Shown piece after piece: positions 1 through 11,329 of a stretch of 64,000 nt of DNA (within the stretch, counting starts at the first letter, position 1; each line of letters begins with the position of its first letter). Source of the DNA: Xanthomonas sp. CFBP 8443 (lineage in GTDB: Bacteria > Pseudomonadota > Gammaproteobacteria > Xanthomonadales > Xanthomonadaceae); assembly GCF_025666195.1 (NCBI RefSeq), contig NZ_CP102592.1, forward strand, positions 1,302,001-1,366,000, read 5' to 3'. Position numbers and translations under genes: made by a program. The notes beneath the pieces were generated by a model. That model was not told where the DNA came from, ran no database searches, and saw only the letters and a program-made list of their open reading frames with translations.

Positions 1-1053
1 GCCGAGCGGGGTGGAGAAATCGGCCTGCACGGTGTTGGCGCGGTTGCTGCGGTCCACTTGCGAGGCGACGCCGTTGAAGATCAGGTCGCCGGCGATGTCG
101 GGCGAGAACGTCACGCTGCTGTAGCGCTGCCCGGCCGACAGCTGGTAGCTGGTGGCGCCGAGCGAGCCTTGCAGCACCAAGGTGCCGAAGCGGGTGTTCT
201 CGCGCTGGTTTTCGTCGAGCCTGGACGAATCGAAATCGGTGGTGCCCAGGTAGTCGAACGCGGGCGCCTGCCCGGGATTGTTCGGGATCTGGAAGCGGTT
301 GTTGGCGAAGCCGACCAGCAGGCTGAGCCGGGTGTTCTCGTCGAGCAGGTAGCTGAGGTCGGCGAAGCCCTTGCCCTGGTGCGATTTGTCGTGCTCGGGA
401 CTGCGGCTGTCGACCGGGTTCTCCAGGCCGTTCTTGTTCTGCTCGTAGTCGCCGGTGACGAACCAGCTCCAGCGGCCGCTGCTGCCCCACCAGGAGGCGT
501 TCGGATTGAGCGTGCCGTAGGAGCCTCCGGTGAGGCCGACGCTGCCGCCGTTGCCCAGTTCCACGCCGCTCTTGGTGGTGATGTCCACCACCGCCGCGGT
601 GCGGTCGCCGAACTGCGCCGGCAGCGCGCCGTCGAGCAGCTTGATGCTCTTGATCGTGCGCGGGTCCAGGCTCTGGCCGAAGCCGGAGATCGATTCGGGG
701 ATCAGTACGCCGTTGATGCGGTACTGCAGGTTGGCGTGGTCGCCGCGCACGTGGATGCCGCCGTAGGAATCCTGGACCACGCCCGGCGCCTGCAGCAGCA
801 CCTGGTTGAGCGGGGTGGAGGCGCCCAGCGGCAGCCGTTCGATGTCCTCGGCGTTGATCGTGTATTGGCTGCTGCCGATATCCGGCGACAGCGCGTTGCG
901 CGCGGCTTCGAGCTTGGCGGTGACGCTGACCGCATCCAGGTCGGTGGTGCGCTCGGGGCCGGTATCGGCAATGGCCGCATCAGCGGCGAGCGCGAGGCCG
1001 GGGGCGGCTAGCAGGATCAGGGCGATGGCGGCGGAGAGGGGACGAGGAGTCAT
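1..1053 (-). CDS. TonB-dependent receptor, N-terminal part (cut by window edge)
   Basis: An open frame reads leftward from the ATG at 1053 and leaves the window without a stop, giving about 351 residues. It begins with a signal peptide (MTPRPLSAAIALILLAAPGLALA) that ends near residue 23, followed by a plug domain with segments typical of outer-membrane TonB-dependent receptors (GGIHVRGDHANLQYRINGV, then GFGQSLDPRTIKSIKLLDG and AQFGDRTAAVVDI), and then the first beta strands of the barrel. Such receptors import siderophores, vitamins, metals or sugars using TonB energy. The substrate cannot be told from this fragment. No strong ribosome binding site precedes the ATG. An AT-rich dyad lies 34 bases upstream and is listed separately. 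Confidence 0.9.
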   Translation of the reverse strand, partial: MTPRPLSAAIALILLAAPGLALAADAAIADTGPERTTDLDAVSVTAKLEAARNALSPDIGSSQYTINAEDIERLPLGASTPLNQVLLQAPGVVQDSYGGIHVRGDHANLQYRINGVLIPESISGFGQSLDPRTIKSIKLLDGALPAQFGDRTAAVVDITTKSGVELGNGGSVGLTGGSYGTLNPNASWWGSSGRWSWFVTGDYEQNKNGLENPVDSRSPEHDKSHQGKGFADLSYLLDENTRLSLLVGFANNRFQIPNNPGQAPAFDYLGTTDFDSSRLDENQRENTRFGTLVLQGSLGATSYQLSAGQRYSSVTFSPDIAGDLIFNGVASQVDRSNRANTVQADFSTPLG

Positions 1054-1086
1054 GGCAGTGCGGACCGGGGGGAGTGGGGGAATGTT

Positions 1087-1103
1087 TTGTTATTAAGTAA
1101 CAA
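1087..1103 (-). promoter_or_regulatory. AT-rich inverted repeat upstream of the TonB receptor gene
   Basis: TTGTTA and TAACAA form perfect 6-base arms around a 5-base centre, TTAAG. The site is about 34 bases upstream of the receptor start and is strikingly AT-rich for this genome. It could be an operator or overlap a promoter; no regulator is identified. Confidence 0.35.
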
Positions 1104-1273
1104 TCTGCTTCCGCAGCGACCCTGGCGTAGGCCGGAAGTCATGGCGGCATGCCGGTGTTGCTTGCCGTTCATGTCTGCGGCACCGGCGCTGCGATGGCGG
1201 CGCCGGCGACGCGCAAGTGCTTTGCGTCGCGGCCAGGCTCTGCGAACATCGCAGGTTGCCTAGGAGTCCTTTC

Positions 1274-2671
<1,398 letters not shown>

Positions 2672-3184
2672 CGACGCGCGCTTCGCGGCCGCCGCAGCGC
2701 ACTTGCCGGTGCGCTGCGTGCGCCGGGCGTCGATGTGGTGGCGATGGGTCTCGGTGACGCGCTGGCAGTCGTCGATGCCGGGCATCGCGAAATGCAGGCC
2801 TGCAATGCGCAGGTATCGCGGCCCGCGACGGGGGCTGCGTGTGCCGGTTGGCGATGTCGGCGCATAGGGTCTCGGCAGGCGCCGCGTCTGCTGCGTAGAG
2901 CTTCGGATGTAACTGAAGACGCATCGTCTGCAGCGGCTGCTGCGGGGCCATGTGCGGGTTGCTTGCCGCCGGGCAGGAGCCGCGCATGGCGCGATCGCGC
3001 ACATCGGTCATGGAGTGCCCCAGGCCGACGCGCTGCGCCTCCGCGATGAGCGAGCGCTGCATGCGCGCCGTGCCGCACGCCTCGCGATGACGCCACGCTT
3101 CGTACCGGGGCGCAGCGCTCGACACTGCGCTTATGCTTGCTTTGTCACACTGTCGCGACTCCTCCCCCCTTCAAGGAGCGCATC
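2672..3184. other. Intergenic stretch without a supported gene
   Basis: About 510 bases lie between the DAHP synthase and the MscS gene. Several open frames cross it on the minus strand, but none has a family signature, good start region or consistent codon use. The last bases contain the AAGGAG ribosome binding site for the MscS gene. I see no terminator hairpin or RNA gene. Confidence 0.5.
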
Positions 3185-4357
3185 TTGACTCTGGACCTAG
3201 ACTGGATCCCATGGCGGGCCTACACGTTGCCGATCGGTGCGGCGGTGGTGCTCGGCTTCCTCGCCTGGTGGTTGCTGCTGCGCATCGCGCAGCGCATGCG
3301 CGGGCGCGACTATCGGCGTGCCCGCATCATCGGCGTGATCAGCGTGCCGATGGCGTTCCTGCTGCCGATGCTGATGCTCAGCTTCGCGCTGGAGTCCACG
3401 CCGCTGGACGATCGCGCGCTGGCCGACCTGCAGCACCTGCTGCACATCGGCATGATCGGCTGCGTGACCTGGCTGCTGGTGCGCGGCGTCGCCGCGCTGG
3501 AGCGGGCGATCCTGCGCAGCTATCCGATCGAGGTGGCCGACAACCTGACCGCGCGCCGCGTCCAGACCCAGACCCGGGTGCTGGCGCGCGTGGCGATGGG
3601 CACGATCATCCTGCTCGGCACTTCGGTGGTGCTGCTGACCTTTCCCGCGGTGCGGCAGATCGGCACCACGCTGCTGGCCTCGGCCGGCATCATCGGCCTG
3701 GTCGCCGGTATCGCCGCCAAGCCGGTGTTCGGCAACCTGATCGCCGGCCTGCAGATCGCCTTGACCCAGCCGATCCGGCTCGACGACGTGGTCATCGTCG
3801 AAGGCGAATGGGGCCGCATCGAGGAGATCGGCAGTTCCTACGTGGTGGTGCGCATCTGGGACGAGCGGCGCATGGTGGTGCCGTTGACCTGGTTCATCGA
3901 GAACCCGTTCCAGAACTGGACGCGCAGCAGCGCCAATCTGCTCGGTACCGCGTTCCTGTGGCTGGACTACCGCACGCCGATGGCGCAGTTGCGCGCGGAA
4001 CTGGAGCGGATCTGCAAGAGCGAGCCGTTGTGGGACGGACGCGTCTGCGTGACCCAGGTGACCGAGACCAGCGAGAGCACGATCCAGGTGCGCCTGCTGG
4101 TCAGTGCGCGCAACTCCGGCGATGCGTTCGACCTGCGCTGCATCGTGCGCGAACGCATGATCGACTTCCTGACCCGCGAGCATCCCTACGCCTTGCCGAC
4201 GCTGCGTGCGCAGATCGCGTCAGAGCCGGCGCGTGCGCCGCGGACGCCGGCTGTCCCCAGCGACTCGGCGGCGATGCGCTCGCCGGGCGCCGAGGACGGC
4301 GCGCCGGCGGCGACAGTGGCGCCTGACGCGGGCGAGCAGAAGCCGGATACGGCGTAG
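3185..4357 (+). CDS. MscS-family mechanosensitive ion channel
   Basis: The protein has about 390 residues and is an inner-membrane channel that opens under membrane tension to release solutes on osmotic downshock. Four hydrophobic segments occupy the first half. The most conserved one holds a pore-helix-like stretch, LLASAGIIGLVAGIAAKPVFGNLIAGLQIAL, followed by the MscS beta domain (QPIRLDDVVIVEGEWGRIEEI). The C-terminal tail is rich in Ala and Pro. The TTG at 3185 is preferred as start because AAGGAG sits six bases upstream; an ATG at 3137 lies in the same frame but has no ribosome binding site and adds a polar leader. The gene is monocistronic in appearance. Confidence 0.88.
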   Translation: MTLDLDWIPWRAYTLPIGAAVVLGFLAWWLLLRIAQRMRGRDYRRARIIGVISVPMAFLLPMLMLSFALESTPLDDRALADLQHLLHIGMIGCVTWLLVRGVAALERAILRSYPIEVADNLTARRVQTQTRVLARVAMGTIILLGTSVVLLTFPAVRQIGTTLLASAGIIGLVAGIAAKPVFGNLIAGLQIALTQPIRLDDVVIVEGEWGRIEEIGSSYVVVRIWDERRMVVPLTWFIENPFQNWTRSSANLLGTAFLWLDYRTPMAQLRAELERICKSEPLWDGRVCVTQVTETSESTIQVRLLVSARNSGDAFDLRCIVRERMIDFLTREHPYALPTLRAQIASEPARAPRTPAVPSDSAAMRSPGAEDGAPAATVAPDAGEQKPDTA

Positions 4358-4475
4358 CCTCGAGGTGTGGCGCGCTGTCGTGTCGTGTCGTGTCGTCGCG
4401 TTGCACTGCATCGCGCATGCGTCGTTGCTGGCGCCTGGGCTGCAGCGTGTTATCTCATCTGCCGCAGGCAACGAA

Positions 4476-4546
4476 TGTAGGAGCGGCTTCAGCCGCGACC
4501 GGGGCGTTACCGGTAACGCCCGGTCGCGGCTGAAGCCGCTCCTACA
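4476..4546. repeat. REP-like palindrome, TGTAGGAGC type
   Basis: A nearly perfect inverted repeat with arms of about 35 bases begins TGTAGGAGCGGCTTCAGCC and ends with its complement; one arm carries one extra G. It lies between the convergent MscS and amidase genes, so it could also end transcription from both sides. Related copies lie near 16.7, 16.9, 21.4, 36.7 and 51.4 kb. Confidence 0.9.
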
Positions 4547-4597
4547 AAAGTGCTCTTCGCCAATTGTCTCTTCCGCGCTCTTGCGGCGTTACCCGCG

Positions 4598-6223
4598 TCA
4601 CCGATCATCCGCCGCCCGTGCAGCTTGGGCTTGGGCCGGCAGTGTCGGCAGGAAGGTCGGCGGCGTGCGTGCGCGGCTGCGTTGCTCGTAGGCGTAGCCC
4701 AGTTCGATCAGGCGCGGCTCGCTCCAGGCGCTGCCGATGAACACCAGGCCCAGCGGCAGGCCGTCGCTGCTGCCCATCGGCACCGTCAGGCTCGGATAGC
4801 CGGCCACCGCGGCCGCACCGTAGCTGGCGCCGGGGAAGTCGTCGCCGCCGATCGGGTCGGTCTTCCAGGCGCGGCCGGTGGTCGGCGCGATCAGTGCGTC
4901 CAGCCGCTGCGCGCGCAGCGCCGCATCGATGCCGTCCGGACCGGCCAGGCGTTTCGCCTTCTCCCGCGCTTGCAGGTAGGCCGGGTCGTCGAGGCCGCGC
5001 GTGGCCTGCGCCTGCTCGAACAGCGCCTGGTCGAACGCGGCCAGTTCGCGCGCGGCATGCGCGCGATTGAACTCGATCAGTTGCGCCAGCGTACGCAGCG
5101 GCGCCTTGCGTGAATCGAGGTAGCGCTCCAGCCCGGCCTTGAACTCGGTCAGCAGGACGGTCAGTTCGGCGTCGTCCCATTGCCCGGCGGTGGGGATCTG
5201 CGCATCGACCACGATGGCGCCGGCCGCACGCAGCGTGGCGACCGCGCGCGCCTGCGCCGCGGCGATGTCCGGGGTCTGGGTCAGCGGCGATGGCAGCAGG
5301 CCGATGCGCGCGCCGCGCAGCGCGTCGCGGCGCAGGTGCGCGGCGTAGTCGTAGCCGGGTGCGCGCGGTGCCGCGGCGGTGGCCGGGTCGGCGGGGTCGG
5401 GCGCGGCCAGCACGCTCAGCAGCGCCGCGGCATCGGCGACGCTGCGGGTCATCGGCCCGGCGGTGTCCTGGCTGGCCGAGATCGGGATGATGCCGTCGCG
5501 GCTGACCAGGCCCACGGTCGGCTTCAAGCCGACCAGGCCGTTCACCGCCGCCGGGCAGACGATGCTGCCGTCGGTCTCGGTGCCGATGCCTGCCGCGACC
5601 AGGTTCGCCGACACGGCCACGCCGGTGCCGGCGCTGGAGCCGCAGGGATTGCGGTCGAGCACGTAGGGATTGCGGGTCTGCCCGCCGCGCGCGCTCCAGC
5701 CGGAACTGGACTTGCTGGCGCGGAAGTTGGCCCATTCGCTGAGGTTGCTCTTGCCCAGGATCACCGCGCCGGCCTGGCGCAGCCGCTGCACCAGGAACGC
5801 GTCGTGCGGCGGATGGAACTCGGCCAGCGCCAACGAGCCGGCCGAGTTGGCCATCGGCCGCGCGTCGATGTTGTCCTTCAGCACGAGCGGGATGCCGTGC
5901 AGTGGGCCGCGCAGGTGCCCGGCGCGGCGCTCGGCATCCAGCCGCCGCGCGTCGTCCATGGCCTGCGGATTGCGTTCGATGATCGCGTGCAGCGCCGGCC
6001 CGCGCCGGTCCAGCGCATCGATCCGCTGCAGGTAGGCCGCGGTCAGGCCGGCGCTGTCGAGCGTGCCGCGCGCCATCTGCGCCTGCAGCGTGGCGATGTC
6101 GGCTTCGGCATGGGCGAACGCCGCTGGCGCGGGCTGCGGTGCGATGGCGGCGGTGTCGGGCAGGGCGGCGTGCCGGCAGCCGGCGAGGGCGCCGCACAGC
6201 AACAGGACGGGCAGCACGCGCAT
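4598..6223 (-). CDS. Amidase signature family protein, predicted lipoprotein
   Basis: A 541-residue amidase that should hydrolyse a carboxamide bond; the substrate is unknown. The N-terminus is a lipoprotein signal ending in the lipobox LAGC (Cys16), so the enzyme is probably anchored in the cell envelope. The Ser-cisSer-Lys triad can be read as Lys116 in LVLKDNID, Ser196 in [10 protein letters not shown] and Ser220 in [12 protein letters not shown]. The spacing of 24 between the two serines fits the family. The C-terminal region ends with the usual [13 protein letters not shown] block. Related amidases include the peptide amidase of Stenotrophomonas, which is a plausible relative, but I infer this only from family resemblance. 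Confidence 0.9.
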   Translation of the reverse strand: MRVLPVLLLCGALAGCRHAALPDTAAIAPQPAPAAFAHAEADIATLQAQMARGTLDSAGLTAAYLQRIDALDRRGPALHAIIERNPQAMDDARRLDAERRAGHLRGPLHGIPLVLKDNIDARPMANSAGSLALAEFHPPHDAFLVQRLRQAGAVILGKSNLSEWANFRASKSSSGWSARGGQTRNPYVLDRNPCGSSAGTGVAVSANLVAAGIGTETDGSIVCPAAVNGLVGLKPTVGLVSRDGIIPISASQDTAGPMTRSVADAAALLSVLAAPDPADPATAAAPRAPGYDYAAHLRRDALRGARIGLLPSPLTQTPDIAAAQARAVATLRAAGAIVVDAQIPTAGQWDDAELTVLLTEFKAGLERYLDSRKAPLRTLAQLIEFNRAHAARELAAFDQALFEQAQATRGLDDPAYLQAREKAKRLAGPDGIDAALRAQRLDALIAPTTGRAWKTDPIGGDDFPGASYGAAAVAGYPSLTVPMGSSDGLPLGLVFIGSAWSEPRLIELGYAYEQRSRARTPPTFLPTLPAQAQAARAADDR

Positions 6224-6313
6224 CGGCAGGTTCCCGGGGAATGGTTCTCCAGGAGGCTACGCAGCGCTACGGGGATTGGCAAACCGGTGTGCGGGCGCGT
6301 GCCCGCATTGCGC

Positions 6314-6796
6314 TCAGAGCGCGGGGCGGCGTCGGCGCCGGATCAGGTCGCGGGCCAGGATGCCGACCACGGCGAGATTGATCGCCAGCACCGCCCATGC
6401 GGCCCAGCCGGGATGGCGCACGATCGCGTAGATATCGAACGGCAGGTAGATGGCCGCGGACACGCAGCCCAGCATCGACGCCCAGGCCTTGGCGCGCCAC
6501 AGGCCCCAGGCTTCGACGATGTGCAGCACGCCGTAGGCGAGCATGCCGGCGGCGGCCAGGTGCACCGCGCCGGGATTGATCATGGTGAGCAGCGACGGCA
6601 GCGCGCCGTGCTCGGGGTCCAGGCTGAAGCGGACGATCAGTCGGCCCACCGCCGCACGCAGCGGCAGCGGACCCATGATCTCCAGACCGGTTGCGGCCAG
6701 TACCGCGAGCAGGCCCTTGCTGGCCTCCAGCAGTGCGATCAGGTGCAAGCCCGGATGCGCATGCGGATCCGGGTTGTACGCCTTCTTGCGGGCCAC
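6314..6796 (-). CDS. DUF2127 family membrane protein
   Basis: A 160-residue protein with about four hydrophobic segments. The pattern, an N-terminal [19 protein letters not shown] followed by a basic soluble loop and a second pair of helices with [12 protein letters not shown], matches the DUF2127 family of inner-membrane proteins. The function of the family is not known. The C-terminus is strongly basic (RRRRRP). The gene lies 13 bases after typA in the same direction and may be read through from it. Confidence 0.8.
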   Translation of the reverse strand: MARKKAYNPDPHAHPGLHLIALLEASKGLLAVLAATGLEIMGPLPLRAAVGRLIVRFSLDPEHGALPSLLTMINPGAVHLAAAGMLAYGVLHIVEAWGLWRAKAWASMLGCVSAAIYLPFDIYAIVRHPGWAAWAVLAINLAVVGILARDLIRRRRRPAL

Positions 6797-6809
6797 GGGA
6801 GGCCTGCGG

Positions 6810-8639
6810 TCAGCCGCCGCGACCGGCGCGCTTGCGATCGCTTTCGGTCAGGAACTTCTTGCGCAGGCGGATTTCCTTCGGGGTGACTTCGACCAGCTCG
6901 TCGTCCTCGATGAAGTCCAGCGCCTGTTCCAGCGTGTACTTGATCGCCGGGGTCAGCTTGATCGCATCGTCCTTGCCCGAGGCGCGCATGTTGGTCAGCG
7001 GCTTGGTCTTGATCGCGTTGACGGTCAGATCGTTGTCCTTGGAGTGGATACCGATCAGCTGGCCTTCGTACACGTTGTCGCCTTCGGCGGCGAACAGGCG
7101 GCCACGCTCTTCCAGCGGCCCCAGCGAGTAGGCGGGGGTGGCGCCGGCGGCGTTGGCGATCATCACGCCGTTCTGGCGCTTGGCGATGGCACCCTGTTCC
7201 TTCGGACCGTAATGGTCGAACACGTGGAACAGCAGGCCCGAACCCTGGGTCAGGGTGCGGAACTCGTTCTGGAAGCCGATCAGGCCACGCGCCGGGATCA
7301 TGTAGTCCAGGCGCACGCGGCCCTTGCCGTCCGGCTCCATGTTCTTCAGCTGGCCCTTGCGGATGCCCAGCTTTTCCATCACGCCGCCCTGGTGCTGCTC
7401 TTCGATGTCCACCACCAGCTGCTCGACCGGCTCCATCAGCTTGCCGTCGATTTCCTTGACGATGACTTCCGGGCGCGACACGGCCAGTTCGAAGCCTTCG
7501 CGGCGCATGTTCTCGATCAGCACCGACAGGTGCAGCTCGCCGCGGCCGGAGACCAGGAACTTGTCCGGGTCCGACCCTTCCTCGACCTTCAGCGCGACGT
7601 TGTGCAGGGTCTCGCGTTCCAGGCGCTCGCGGATCTGGCGGCTGGTGATGAACTTGCCGCCGCTGTGTTCCTTGCTGCCGGCGAACGGCGAGTTGTTGAC
7701 CTGGAAGGTCATCGAGATGGTCGGCTCGTCCACGGTCAGCGCCGGCAGCGCTTCCGGGGTGTCCAGCGCGCAGATGGTGTCGGAGATGCTCATGTCGGCG
7801 ACGCCGGAGATGGCGACGATGTCGCCGGCCTCGGCCTCTTCCACTTCCACCCGCTCCAGGCCCATGAAGCCCAGCACCTGCAGGATCTTGCCCTGGCGCT
7901 TCTTGCCTTCGCGGTCGACGATGCTGACCGGCATGTTCTTCTTGACCTTGCCGCGCTGGATGCGGCCGATGCCGATCAGGCCGACGAAGTTGTTGTAGTC
8001 GAGCTGGCTGATGCGCATCTGGAACGCACCGTCCGGATCCACCTGCGGCGGCGCCACGTGCTTCATGATCGCTTCGTACAGCGGAGTCATGTCGCCTTCG
8101 CGGGCGCTGTCGTCCAGGCTCGCGTAGCCGTGCAGCGCCGAGGCGTAGACGATCGGGAAGTCGAGCTGCTCATTGGTCGCGCCGAGCTTGTCGAACAGGT
8201 CGAACACCTGGTCGATCACCCAGTCCGGACGCGCGCCCGGGCGGTCGATCTTGTTGACCACCACGATCGGCTTGAAGCCCATCGCGAAGGCCTTCTGGGT
8301 CACGAAGCGGGTCTGCGGCATCGGCCCGTCCATCGCGTCGACCAGGATCAGCACCGAGTCCACCATCGACAGCACGCGCTCCACTTCGCCGCCGAAGTCG
8401 GCGTGTCCGGGGGTGTCGACGATGTTGATGCGGTTGCCCTGCCAGGTGATGGCCGTGTTCTTGGCCAGGATCGTGATGCCACGTTCCTTTTCCTGATCGT
8501 TGCTGTCCATCACGCGCTCGGCCAGCACCGTGCGCTCGGAGAGGGTGCCGGACTGCTTCAGCAGGCAGTCGACGAGGGTGGTCTTGCCATGGTCGACGTG
8601 GGCGACGATGGCGATATTGCGAAGATTTTCGATGGACAT
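6810..8639 (-). CDS. typA: Ribosome-associated GTPase TypA/BipA
   Basis: A 609-residue translation factor GTPase that binds the ribosome and helps assembly and growth under stress and cold. The G domain is at the N-terminus: [10 protein letters not shown] (G1, residues 12-21), RGITI (G2 region), DTPGHADF (G3) and [12 protein letters not shown] (G4). EF-G-like domains II, III and V follow, then the BipA-specific C-terminal domain. The length matches the family. The frame stays open far upstream, but the start at 8639 gives the normal N-terminus [25 protein letters not shown] box lies about 50 bases upstream on this strand. Confidence 0.97.
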   Translation of the reverse strand: MSIENLRNIAIVAHVDHGKTTLVDCLLKQSGTLSERTVLAERVMDSNDQEKERGITILAKNTAITWQGNRINIVDTPGHADFGGEVERVLSMVDSVLILVDAMDGPMPQTRFVTQKAFAMGFKPIVVVNKIDRPGARPDWVIDQVFDLFDKLGATNEQLDFPIVYASALHGYASLDDSAREGDMTPLYEAIMKHVAPPQVDPDGAFQMRISQLDYNNFVGLIGIGRIQRGKVKKNMPVSIVDREGKKRQGKILQVLGFMGLERVEVEEAEAGDIVAISGVADMSISDTICALDTPEALPALTVDEPTISMTFQVNNSPFAGSKEHSGGKFITSRQIRERLERETLHNVALKVEEGSDPDKFLVSGRGELHLSVLIENMRREGFELAVSRPEVIVKEIDGKLMEPVEQLVVDIEEQHQGGVMEKLGIRKGQLKNMEPDGKGRVRLDYMIPARGLIGFQNEFRTLTQGSGLLFHVFDHYGPKEQGAIAKRQNGVMIANAAGATPAYSLGPLEERGRLFAAEGDNVYEGQLIGIHSKDNDLTVNAIKTKPLTNMRASGKDDAIKLTPAIKYTLEQALDFIEDDELVEVTPKEIRLRKKFLTESDRKRAGRGG

Positions 8640-8687
8640 GCGAAAGGGGGCCAACCGGCGCCAGAAAGGAAGGAGAGTAAGCCCCCT

Positions 8688-8693
8688 ATTATA
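8688..8693 (-). promoter_or_regulatory. Probable -10 box of typA
   Basis: TATAAT reads on the minus strand about 50 bases upstream of the typA start, in otherwise GC-rich sequence. I see no clear -35 element at the usual distance. Confidence 0.4.
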
Positions 8694-8840
8694 CCTGTAT
8701 CCCGGCGCGCCTGCCGGTTCAGGATTCGGCGGCCGTGGGGCGGGGCCGTTCAGCCGCCGAAGCGGGGGCCTGAAGCGGGCCAAACAGGCCGCCGTGTATC
8801 CTATGCGCCCCAAATGACGCCCCCGTTTCCAAGGAATCCC

Positions 8841-9335
8841 ATGTCCCTGATCGCCCATTTCGACACCGCCCGCGGCCCGATCACGATCGAGCTGTACCCC
8901 GACAAGGCACCGCTGACCGTGGCCAACTTCGTGAACCTGGCCAAGCGCGGCTTTTACGACGGGCTGAGCTTCCACCGTGTGATCGCCGACTTCATGATCC
9001 AGGGCGGTTGCCCGGAAGGCTCCGGCCGCGGCGGCCCGGGCTACCGCTTCGAGGACGAGACCGACAACGGCGTGCGCCACGAGCGCGGCGTGCTGTCGAT
9101 GGCCAATGCCGGTCCCAGCACCAACGGCAGCCAGTTCTTCATCACCCACACCGCCACCCCGTGGCTGGACGGCAAGCACACCGTGTTCGGCAAGGTGACC
9201 CAGGGGCTGGACGTGGTGGACAGCGTCGCCCAGGGCGATGCGATCAACAAGATCACCATCGAAGGCGACGCCGATGCGGTGCTGGCGGCCAAGGCCGACC
9301 GCGTCGCCGAGTGGAACCGCCTGCTCAGCGCCTGA
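8841..9335 (+). CDS. ppiB: Peptidyl-prolyl cis-trans isomerase, cyclophilin type
   Basis: A 164-residue cyclophilin that speeds cis-trans isomerisation of proline peptide bonds. There is no signal peptide, so it resembles cytoplasmic PpiB. Active-site blocks are visible: [13 protein letters not shown] (Arg and Phe of the catalytic site), [17 protein letters not shown] (the Gln and Phe pair) and [13 protein letters not shown] short C-terminal extension ([21 protein letters not shown]) is longer than in E. coli PpiB but not unusual for the group. AAGGA precedes the start. It is divergent from typA. Confidence 0.95.
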   Translation: MSLIAHFDTARGPITIELYPDKAPLTVANFVNLAKRGFYDGLSFHRVIADFMIQGGCPEGSGRGGPGYRFEDETDNGVRHERGVLSMANAGPSTNGSQFFITHTATPWLDGKHTVFGKVTQGLDVVDSVAQGDAINKITIEGDADAVLAAKADRVAEWNRLLSA

Positions 9336-9419
9336 GTGCCGCCGCGACCGGCCGTCCAGGCCGGTCGCAGATGGCCTGCGTGCTAACATTTCCCGGTTGA
9401 CTGCCGCGCTCCCAGCCCG

Positions 9420-10818
<1,399 letters not shown>

Positions 10819-11329
10819 TCGCGTCGGCGATCGCGTCACCGGACGCCGGGCTCTGCCCGGCGTTCTGCGTTGTGGGGTTCCAAATCTGTGGGCCACTTCC
10901 CTAGGTGGGAGAAGGAACCATAGCCCCTCTCCCCTCGGGAGAGGGGTTGGGGTGAGGGTGCGGCGCGAAGCGACTCGCTGAGTTAGGCGCACGAGGCTGT
11001 GCCCATACCCTCATCCGGCCCTGCGGGCCACCTTCCCCCGAAAAGTGGGCCATGGTCCCGATGGGACAAGGGAACAGCACTAGCCCCTCTCCCCTCGGGA
11101 GAGGGGTTGGGGTGAGGGTACGGCGCGAAGCGTCTCGCTGAGTTGGGTGTGCGAGACTGCGTCCGTACCCTCATCCGCCCCTTCGGGGCACCTTCTCCCG
11201 AGGGGAGAAGGGAACAGCCATTAGCTCCTCTCCCATCGGGAGAAAGGTAGAGATGCCGGCTTCGGAGAGCGGTAGGAGCCTGGTGCGGTGTGCTACGTTT
11301 CCGCAGCCATTCGCCAGGGGACAATTTCT
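10819..11329. repeat. Tandem copies of a dispersed intergenic repeat
   Basis: The spacer holds two related units, at about 10914-11079 and 11080-11211, plus the start of a third at about 11222. Each unit starts with GCCCCTCTCCCCTCGGGAG and GGGGTTGGGGTGAGGGT and ends with an inverted counterpart (TACCCTCATCCG, then CACCTTCTCCCG or its variant). The units thus have imperfect inverted ends. No coding sequence is seen. The family is typical of intergenic repeats in Xanthomonadaceae, as far as I recall. Confidence 0.75.

Noticed and set aside
6543..9335. A plus-strand open frame of 930 residues across typA and ppiB
   Set aside because: The first two thirds are antisense to typA. Only the last 164 residues, from 8841, are the cyclophilin.
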